9,795 bases of DNA. Source: JAENZQ01 sp964553505. GTDB taxonomy: Bacteria; Bacillota; Clostridia; Peptostreptococcales; JAAYPU01. The notes beneath the pieces are model-generated. The model was not told the DNA's origin and did not search any database. It saw nothing but the letters and a program-made list of their open reading frames with translations. This document shows positions 5,041-9,795 of this stretch, piece by piece (position 1 is the stretch's first letter; every line of letters begins with the position of its first letter). The position numbers and the translations under genes are program-made. The DNA lies in the NCBI GenBank assembly GCA_964553505.1, contig CAZKKX010000093.1, forward strand, positions 1 through 9,795. Direction: 5' to 3'.

Positions 5041-6696
5041 TTGAAGAAGATGTTTATTATCATATTGATAACAATTTGTTTGTTTTTTGTTTATTTCTTT
5101 TTTCAGATAAAATCAAAACCTGATAAAATAGCTATCACATATGAGGGAATTCAATTCTATCTTGATGGAAGGCTTTATTCGCTCAAAGATAAAGAGAATC
5201 GAGTTTTAGAGCCATTTTCATATAAGGATACTGTGTATTTACCTGTTGAAGAAGTATCTGCAATTACAGTAAATAAAGCTTCGATTTCTAATAAGAACAT
5301 TCTATCCATTGAGTACAGAGAAACATCGGAAAAAAGTGATATTGAGAAAGTTAAAGAAGAAGAAAAGGGAAGAATAGTAAAACCTCAGAGAATTACTAAA
5401 ACCGTTCGTGTGGAATGGGTGAAAGGAAAAATTCAAAAAAATGACAGAGATATAGTCCCGGAAAGCATAGAAAATGAGAAAATAGAATTTTTAATAATAG
5501 AAGGAAAATATTATCTTCCTTTTGATATTATGGCAGAGGCAATTGAAAAGGAAGGTGTTTTTAGTGATGATACCAAAAGTGTATACTTTCAAGACATTGA
5601 GATAATAGAAGACAGCATCTTAAATGCTGATGAGAATATTTTTTCATTGGAGCGAATTGATGATATATCGAAAAAATGGCTGGATTCATATGAGTTTTTG
5701 GACCTCCGTTTTATAGGTGAATCATTCGAAGGGAGGAGCATCAAATCGATTGTGGTTGATTATGAAAAAGATAACTTCCCTGAGAAAGAGAAAATTTTGT
5801 TAATAAGCGGTATCCATGCAAGAGAAGATTATTCAATTATGTTGAATGCACAGATGCTGGATCGTATGTTGTTCCACTTAACACATTCGGGATACTGGGG
5901 TGAATTTGATTTAAAAGACTTGTTTTCAAAAATTGAACTCCATGTTATATTAACTGCTAATCCTGATGGACTTAATATAGTCAATAACGGTATTAGCTCT
6001 TCAGGTAATTATAATGACTTAAAGAAAATACCCGATATGGCAGGCGACCATAGATGGTGGAAAGCCAATGCAAGAGGTGTCGATTTAAACAGGAATTTTC
6101 CTGACAGTAGTTGGGATATACGAAGTTCAGAAGGTCCTGCTTCAGAAGGATATAAGGGCGAATATGCAGGAAGTGAGCCGGAGACGAAAGCCATAGTGGA
6201 TTACTGTGAGGAAAATAATTTCATTCTATCCGTTTCCTATCATACTTCTGGAAATAAAATATTCTGGGCAGATATAGGGACCCATGATATTTTTAATGGT
6301 ATTGATTCGGAGATAGCAGATAAATTTGCAGATTTAACAGGATATGAAAAATTAGGTATTTCGCAGGATCCTAAAACCTACGGAAGTGGTTTTGAAAATT
6401 GGTTCAGAGAAAATTATCAAAGACCGAGTTTTTGCGTTGAATTATCGCCTTATCCCGGGATCGAGTATGTACAGCATCCAAATGCCTGTTTTGATTCCCT
6501 GGTATGGAAGGATGCAAAGTATACAGGACTTTCCTTTATGGCAGAAGCTTTAAAACTCAGAACACAGATGTATGATGTATACGAAAAAAATCATTTTAAG
6601 AAAACATTTTATTCTAAAGAAGAAGCGATTCAATATGCCCAAAAATCATCATTAAGAGAAATTCGATACCGAGATCAAGCGGTTTGGGAAAGATAA
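5041..6696 (+). CDS. Membrane-anchored M14 zinc carboxypeptidase with stalk-like N-terminal domains
   Basis: A 551-residue metallopeptidase that should act outside the membrane. Residues 2-3 are Lys and 4-22 form a membrane segment. Residues about 32-92 and 120-185 (YEGIQFYLDGRLYSL..., TVYLPVEEV; KYYLPFDIMAEAI) resemble degenerate copper-amine-oxidase N-terminal 'stalk' repeats, here probably binding or spacing modules. The M14 domain fills about 215 to the end. Zinc ligands are His259 and Glu262 in GIHARED and His401 in SYHTSG; Asn350-Arg351 in GVDLNRNFP bind the substrate carboxylate; Glu467 in FCVELSPYPG is the general base. The set is complete, so it is likely active. Some bacterial M14 enzymes cleave D-Glu-diamino-acid bonds in peptidoglycan stem peptides, and the surface location would suit that, but the substrate is not proven by sequence. 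I start at TTG 5041: AGGTGG (5028-5033) lies 7 nt upstream and the protein then opens directly with the membrane anchor. A longer frame from TTG 4978 has its nearest SD 15 nt away. No convincing own promoter was found. Confidence 0.85.
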   Translation: MKKMFIIILITICLFFVYFFFQIKSKPDKIAITYEGIQFYLDGRLYSLKDKENRVLEPFSYKDTVYLPVEEVSAITVNKASISNKNILSIEYRETSEKSDIEKVKEEEKGRIVKPQRITKTVRVEWVKGKIQKNDRDIVPESIENEKIEFLIIEGKYYLPFDIMAEAIEKEGVFSDDTKSVYFQDIEIIEDSILNADENIFSLERIDDISKKWLDSYEFLDLRFIGESFEGRSIKSIVVDYEKDNFPEKEKILLISGIHAREDYSIMLNAQMLDRMLFHLTHSGYWGEFDLKDLFSKIELHVILTANPDGLNIVNNGISSSGNYNDLKKIPDMAGDHRWWKANARGVDLNRNFPDSSWDIRSSEGPASEGYKGEYAGSEPETKAIVDYCEENNFILSVSYHTSGNKIFWADIGTHDIFNGIDSEIADKFADLTGYEKLGISQDPKTYGSGFENWFRENYQRPSFCVELSPYPGIEYVQHPNACFDSLVWKDAKYTGLSFMAEALKLRTQMYDVYEKNHFKKTFYSKEEAIQYAQKSSLREIRYRDQAVWER

Positions 6697-6781
6697 TTAT
6701 TGTGAACTGACGATATAAAAGCTTTCTTTCCGGCACTAATTATGGTAACTTTAAAATATCATCAGGAGAAAGGAGCAAGAA

Positions 6782-7279
6782 GTGAAGAACATTATATTGA
6801 TAGGAATGGCAGGTTCGGGAAAGAGTACTATTGGAGTCCTTCTGGCAAAATCTCTGGGAATGCCCTTTATAGATACGGATTTGATTATACAGGAAAGAGA
6901 AAATAAACTGCTTCAAGACATTATAAATCAATATGGTATAGAAGAATTTTTAAAGATAGAAGAAAAAGCACTGCTATCATTAAACCTGCATGGTACAGTT
7001 ATTGCGACGGGTGGAAGTGCGGTGTACAGCTCACAGGCAATGTCGCATCTTAAAAAGAATGGACGAGCTGTGTATATTAAAGTTGGGTATGATGAAATAA
7101 AAAAAAGGCTTAAAAATATCACTACAAGGGGGATTGCTGTTGAAAAAGGGAAAACATTAAAGGATCTTTTTCAAGAGAGAATTCCTTTGTACGAAAAGTA
7201 TTCGGATATAACCGTAAAATGCGAGGGGATGAGCATTGAAGAAAGCTTGGAGCAAGTATTAGAGTATTTAATTTATTAA
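6782..7279 (+). CDS. Shikimate-kinase-like P-loop kinase
   Basis: A 165-residue cytoplasmic kinase of shikimate kinase length and fold. It has Walker A GMAGSGKST (8-16), FIDTD (29-33) with Asp33 at the shikimate-binding Asp position, and lid-region Arg116 (TTRG). It also has QERIPLYEKYSD (131-142) with Arg133 as the third shikimate/phosphate Arg. Two usual substrate-site features are changed. The FRxxE motif reads FLKIE (56-60), so Leu57 replaces the Arg that binds the shikimate carboxylate. The GGG motif reads ATGGSAVYS, with Ser79 as the third residue. The reaction may therefore be ATP-dependent phosphorylation of shikimate or of another small hydroxylated metabolite. No other aromatic-pathway gene is nearby. 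GTG start with AAAGGAG (6769-6775) 6 nt upstream. It lies 85 bp after the M14 gene with no terminator between, so co-transcription is likely. Databases would probably label it aroK; I leave the symbol empty because of the substitutions. Confidence 0.8.
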   Translation: MKNIILIGMAGSGKSTIGVLLAKSLGMPFIDTDLIIQERENKLLQDIINQYGIEEFLKIEEKALLSLNLHGTVIATGGSAVYSSQAMSHLKKNGRAVYIKVGYDEIKKRLKNITTRGIAVEKGKTLKDLFQERIPLYEKYSDITVKCEGMSIEESLEQVLEYLIY

Positions 7280-7361
7280 AATACATTGAAGGAAATTATA
7301 GAAATTCAAAACTGGGAAAATTGATTTGAATTATGACTTCAAGCATGGATAGGAGAAACCA

Positions 7362-8387
7362 ATGAAAGCAAAACATATGGACAAAAGACTGAAAGCGTAT
7401 AAAGAAAAAATCATAACATATTTTTTGCATTATTTTCAATTTGAAAAGAAAAATTTTATGATACCTTTAATACTTATCATGATTTTTTATGGCATAGCTG
7501 TGTTTCTTAGAATAAAAACCGGTAAAGATTTTTACTTAATTAATTTTATGTATATTGGAACAGCTTTAGGTATAGGGCTTTTCCTGACAAATTCTTTAAA
7601 AAGAGAGTATTCTGGATGGGGAAGAAGGATTGCTCAGTTTTTAATAGGTACATATATGTTGGTATTCATAGGGATATTGATGAATGAAAATATTCAGATT
7701 GAAGGTTTTTTCTTCTATATTTTTTCAGGGATTTTTACAGGGAGCGTGCTGCATTATTTTATTGCTAAAATTGCAGGTCCTGTTATATTTAACAGAGGTT
7801 GGTGCGGGTGGGCATGCTGGACTGCCATGGTCCTTGATTTATTACCCTTTAAAACGCCTTCTATAGGAAGAATAAAGAAAATTGGTAAATTGCGTTATGC
7901 AAGTTTTATAATTTCTCTTATGCTGGTGATAATTATATGGTTTGCAATGGGCCCCGAAAGACTTAGCATATTAGATAATCATGCCTTTTATTGGTTAATA
8001 ACAGGAAACTTGATTTACTATGCTTTGGGTATCTTATTAGCTTTCTTTTTAAAGGATAATAGGGCATTTTGTAAATATCTCTGTCCCGTTTCTGTGATCA
8101 TGAAATTAACATCCCGCTTCTCAATGTTAAAAATGACCATCTACAAGAGAAAATGTTCCGAATGCGGACTTTGCGAGAAAAATTGTCCCATGAATATAAA
8201 GCTAATGGATTATAAAAAACAGGGGAAACGAATTCTTTCTACTGAGTGTATTTTATGCTGCACCTGTATCGACGTTTGTCCTGAGAAAGCGATTCACATG
8301 ACGTTTAAATATGATCACGGAAATAAGGAATATTTAGATTATAACGAAGGGAAAGTAATAGAAAAGGGAAAGAATGAAAACAAGTAA
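7362..8387 (+). CDS. NapH/CcoG-like membrane protein with two 4Fe-4S clusters
   Basis: A 341-residue polytopic membrane electron-transfer protein. Hydrophobic segments are at about 33-50, 57-75, 89-107, 115-138, 180-197 and 208-230. The conserved loop GWCGWAC (146-152, Cys148 and Cys152) and CKYLCP (237-242, Cys237 and Cys241) are the paired Cys motifs typical of the NapH/NosR/CcoG membrane ferredoxin group. The cytoplasmic C-terminal domain holds two cluster motifs of the form CxxCxxCxxxCP: Cys265/268/271/275 and Cys296/299/302/306. Known relatives pass electrons between quinol or ferredoxin and periplasmic or membrane reductases. No partner reductase or nap, nos or cco gene is present here, so the role is open. 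ATG with AGGAGA (7351-7356) 5 nt upstream. The gap to the kinase gene is 82 bp without a terminator. The gene ends inside the base of a strong bidirectional hairpin. Confidence 0.85.
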   Translation: MKAKHMDKRLKAYKEKIITYFLHYFQFEKKNFMIPLILIMIFYGIAVFLRIKTGKDFYLINFMYIGTALGIGLFLTNSLKREYSGWGRRIAQFLIGTYMLVFIGILMNENIQIEGFFFYIFSGIFTGSVLHYFIAKIAGPVIFNRGWCGWACWTAMVLDLLPFKTPSIGRIKKIGKLRYASFIISLMLVIIIWFAMGPERLSILDNHAFYWLITGNLIYYALGILLAFFLKDNRAFCKYLCPVSVIMKLTSRFSMLKMTIYKRKCSECGLCEKNCPMNIKLMDYKKQGKRILSTECILCCTCIDVCPEKAIHMTFKYDHGNKEYLDYNEGKVIEKGKNENK

Positions 8388-8411
8388 AAGGCAGGAAAAG
8401 ACCTGCCTTTT
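8386..8411. terminator. Bidirectional terminator between convergent genes
   Basis: AAAAGGCAGG (8386-8395) and CCTGCCTTTT (8402-8411) form a 10-bp stem with a 6-nt loop. The left arm starts inside the TAA stop of the 4Fe-4S gene. The right side is 14 bp from the stop of the convergent stalk-domain gene. T-runs on both strands (CTTTTG on plus, CTTTTACTTGTTTT on minus) support use in both directions. Confidence 0.8.
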
Positions 8412-8424
8412 GTAAGCATTTGTT

Positions 8425-9288
8425 TTATTCATCAGATGCTTCAATAGCACTATCTGTCCTGCTGTCGTCAATACCTTCATCAGGATCATTGATTTCAATG
8501 GTATTGGTTTCATCATCCCATTCAACTATCAGACCTAAGGTTTCCATGATAAACCTCAAAGGTACATATGTACGGTTATTCATCAATTCAGCTTTTGAAT
8601 CTAAAAGGATTTCTTCCCCGTTTACCAAAGCTGTATCAGAGTCAATGGTAAGACTGATTATGATATTATCTTTAGATATGGTTACTTCCTGAGTTTCAGG
8701 GTCCCAATTTAAATCTGCACCAAACCCTCTGGTGATGGCACGAACGGGAATCACCGTTCTACCGGTCTTAATAACCGGAGGTGTATCAAATTTAAAATTA
8801 GCTTTGTTTGAAAAAATATTTCCAATATCTAATATGGCTGCATCCGGATTTTCTGAAAGAATGTTTTCAGAGGCTGCTTCAATAGTATTAAGTTCATCTT
8901 CAGTATAATTCGATTTGATGAGTTTCTTTCTTACTTCAATTTGATTTATGAATTGTGTTTTGACGTTTTTGAATTGTTTATGGGCTTCCTGCAGTTGTAT
9001 AGATAACTGGTTTGCAAGCTCTGTATCGCCTGAAGCGACAGCGGCTTCGTATTCTGTTTCTATTTGATGTTTTAAAGCTTCCGCTTCATTTTTCTTGGCT
9101 TCGATTTCTGCTTTTGATTCCCTGAAAGTATTTTGTATTCCTTTTGAAGACTCTTTATTGATAGTTTTTTGAATTTTTTTGTTATCCCTTACTTCAGAAT
9201 CCTTCCCTTTAGGCTCGGCATAGCTGATAAATGCGTTGATTACTAACAATGATACGATTAAAGTAATGGATATAATTTTCTTTTTCAT
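8425..9288 (-). CDS. Secreted coiled-coil protein with copper-amine-oxidase-like stalk domain
   Basis: A 287-residue exported protein. MKKK followed by a hydrophobic stretch to 23 and ISYA before Glu25 make a clean signal peptide with cleavage likely after Ala24. Residues about 55-125 are rich in Glu, Lys, Ala and Gln and read as a coiled coil (RESKAEIEAKKNEAEALKHQ). Residues 167-267 contain the copper-amine-oxidase N-terminal-like stalk pair: GRTVIPVRAITRGFGADLNW (176-195) with VTIS, then NNRTYVPLRFIMETLGLIVE (237-256) with IEIND. This domain is common in clostridial surface proteins and does not itself imply amine oxidase activity; no catalytic domain is present. The tail is acidic. ATG with AAAGGAGG 4 nt upstream. 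The leader carries a c-di-GMP-I riboswitch, so expression should follow the motile-to-sessile second messenger, which fits a surface or matrix protein. Its exact function is unknown to me. Confidence 0.85.
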   Translation of the reverse strand: MKKKIISITLIVSLLVINAFISYAEPKGKDSEVRDNKKIQKTINKESSKGIQNTFRESKAEIEAKKNEAEALKHQIETEYEAAVASGDTELANQLSIQLQEAHKQFKNVKTQFINQIEVRKKLIKSNYTEDELNTIEAASENILSENPDAAILDIGNIFSNKANFKFDTPPVIKTGRTVIPVRAITRGFGADLNWDPETQEVTISKDNIIISLTIDSDTALVNGEEILLDSKAELMNNRTYVPLRFIMETLGLIVEWDDETNTIEINDPDEGIDDSRTDSAIEASDE

Positions 9289-9302
9289 ATTTCCTCCTTT
9301 AT

Positions 9303-9340
9303 GAGTTCGCCCAATTCATGAAATAAATTTTCGCGAACCT
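9303..9340 (-). promoter_or_regulatory. Riboswitch expression platform hairpin
   Basis: On the minus strand AGGUUCGC (9340-9333) can pair with GGCGAACU (9311-9304, 6 bp plus one G.U) to form a hairpin ending 3 nt before the AAAGGAGG ribosome binding site. The same AGGUUCGC is an exact 8-nt complement of GCGAACCU (9428-9421) inside the aptamer. The two structures exclude each other, as expected for a ligand-controlled switch. Whether ligand turns expression on or off is not decided by the sequence. Confidence 0.55.
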
Positions 9341-9351
9341 ATATACTGAAA

Positions 9352-9444
9352 ATTTGTCATTTCGGCGGTCAGGCTGCCATCTTTTGTAAGGCCCTTGACT
9401 TTGCGTCCCTGATTTTCAACAGGTTCGCCCTTTCGATTACAAAT
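9352..9444 (-). promoter_or_regulatory. Cyclic-di-GMP-I (GEMM-I) riboswitch aptamer
   Basis: On the minus strand the leader reads GGGCGAACC (9430-9422), a short helix closed by a GAAA loop (UUGAAAAU), then GGGACGCAAAGUC, GGGCCUUAC and AUGGCAGCC, and finally GACCGCCGAAAUG. This order of conserved blocks is that of the GEMM-I aptamer: GGGCAAACC, GNRA tetraloop in P2, GGGACGCAAAG junction, P3 with its tetraloop receptor, and closing CCG. P1 is formed by AUUUGU (9444-9439) with ACAAAU (9357-9352). It sits 63 nt upstream of the stalk-protein start. No U-run hairpin follows, so control probably acts on translation, or transcription stops elsewhere. A weak promoter candidate, TTGAAA (9538-9533) with TAGAAA 16 bp on, is not scored separately. 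Confidence 0.85.
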
Positions 9445-9585
9445 ATACCTCCTTTTCTTTATTAAAGAATACGGAAGAGCATTATTATTTTGGGACCTTT
9501 TTGCAAAATATTTCTAATAATACTCTAACATTTTTCAAACAATGGTCTAATTCATCGGGGATATACTGTAGAAGAGGTGAGACAA

Positions 9586-9789
9586 TTGTTTGAGATAATG
9601 TTTGGATTTATGTTTTCATTTTTATTTTTATTATTTTTATTAAAATTAGGTGTGGGATTGATAAAAATATTAATTATTCTCATTTTCCCAATACTGATTT
9701 TGATATTTCTCCCGCTATTCATTATGCCGCTTCTGTTAGTATTCGGAATAGGGTTTATAGTGATTGCTTTTTTGAAAATGCTGATATAG
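9586..9789 (+). CDS. Small, very hydrophobic membrane protein
   Basis: A 67-residue protein I do not recognise. Nearly the whole length is Phe, Leu and Ile (MFEIMFGFMFSFLFLLFLLK, then ILIILIFPILILIFLPLFIM), with Lys20, Lys27 and Lys64 as the only basic residues. That suggests two or three membrane segments: about 5-19, 24-46 and 46-63. I start at TTG 9586, 5 nt after AGGTGA (9575-9580). An in-frame GTG at 9577 overlaps that site, and ATG 9598 has no good SD. The frame stays open with a clean stop, and its composition differs from random AT-rich sequence in being almost purely hydrophobic. A TATACT (9562-9567) could be a -10, without a clear -35. It is divergent from the riboswitch-controlled gene. 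Confidence 0.6.
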   Translation: MFEIMFGFMFSFLFLLFLLKLGVGLIKILIILIFPILILIFLPLFIMPLLLVFGIGFIVIAFLKMLI

Positions 9790-9795
9790 TATTTA

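Noticed and set aside
7303..7332. Inverted repeat AATTCAAA ... TTTGAATT between the kinase and 4Fe-4S genes
   Set aside because: It is only 8 bp, nearly all A-T, with a 14-nt loop and no T-run. This is expected by chance in this composition, so I do not call a terminator or operator.
8420..8692. Plus-strand 90-codon frame opposite the stalk-protein gene
   Set aside because: It is the reverse strand of a well-supported coding region with signal peptide and domain pattern. No start signals precede it.
9446..9456. AGGAGG on the minus strand ahead of the riboswitch, followed by TTG TAA
   Set aside because: It would give a one-codon frame. It more likely lies in the untranslated leader by chance, although it is a strong SD-like match.

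Overview
The window looks like chromosome from a low-GC, Gram-positive, anaerobic spore-former of the class Clostridia. The composition is AT-rich, Shine-Dalgarno sites are strong, and TTG or GTG starts are frequent. There is a YteA/DksA-type zinc-finger gene, two proteins with clostridial-type copper-amine-oxidase-like 'stalk' domains, and a cyclic-di-GMP-I riboswitch. I cannot name the genus.

Layout, left to right. Positions 1-60 hold two 14-bp repeats spaced 25 bp apart that look like the edge of an insertion sequence lying outside the window. A sigma-A promoter then drives a hotdog acyl-CoA thioesterase (147-608, +). It converges on a yteA-like zinc-finger gene (713-1381, -). Upstream of that lies an AMP-forming long-chain acyl-CoA synthetase (1600-3321, -), separated from yteA by a terminator and low-complexity repeats. 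The synthetase and an sppA-type signal peptide peptidase gene (3510-4481, +) diverge from a shared 180-bp region with two good promoters and a 14-bp palindrome. After the 496-bp gap discussed below come three + genes with short gaps and no terminators between them: a membrane-anchored M14 zinc carboxypeptidase, a shikimate-kinase-like P-loop kinase, and a NapH-like polytopic 4Fe-4S protein. A bidirectional terminator separates them from a convergent gene for a secreted coiled-coil/stalk-domain protein (8425-9288, -), whose leader carries the c-di-GMP-I aptamer. A 67-residue very hydrophobic protein (9586-9789, +) closes the window.

The most unusual part is the gap between sppA and the M14 gene (4482-4977). 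It holds three diverged tandem copies of a module of about 140-150 bp. Each copy carries the same three inverted repeats in the same order. Read on the minus strand, each copy has a promoter-like pair with exactly 18 bp between the hexamers, a predicted start right at the first hairpin, a second longer hairpin, and a U-containing tail. Three of the four positions that break pairing on one strand only are C.A mismatches on the plus strand but G.U wobbles on the minus strand. I therefore propose an array of three sibling small RNAs of about 80 nt on the minus strand. This is inference: no expression data are available, and the plus-strand view (sppA terminator plus repeats) also explains part of it.

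Functionally the genes are mostly cell-envelope and lipid housekeeping: acyl-CoA formation and hydrolysis, signal-peptide clearance, possible peptidoglycan peptide cleavage, and a c-di-GMP-controlled surface protein. I see no defence island, phage or CRISPR.
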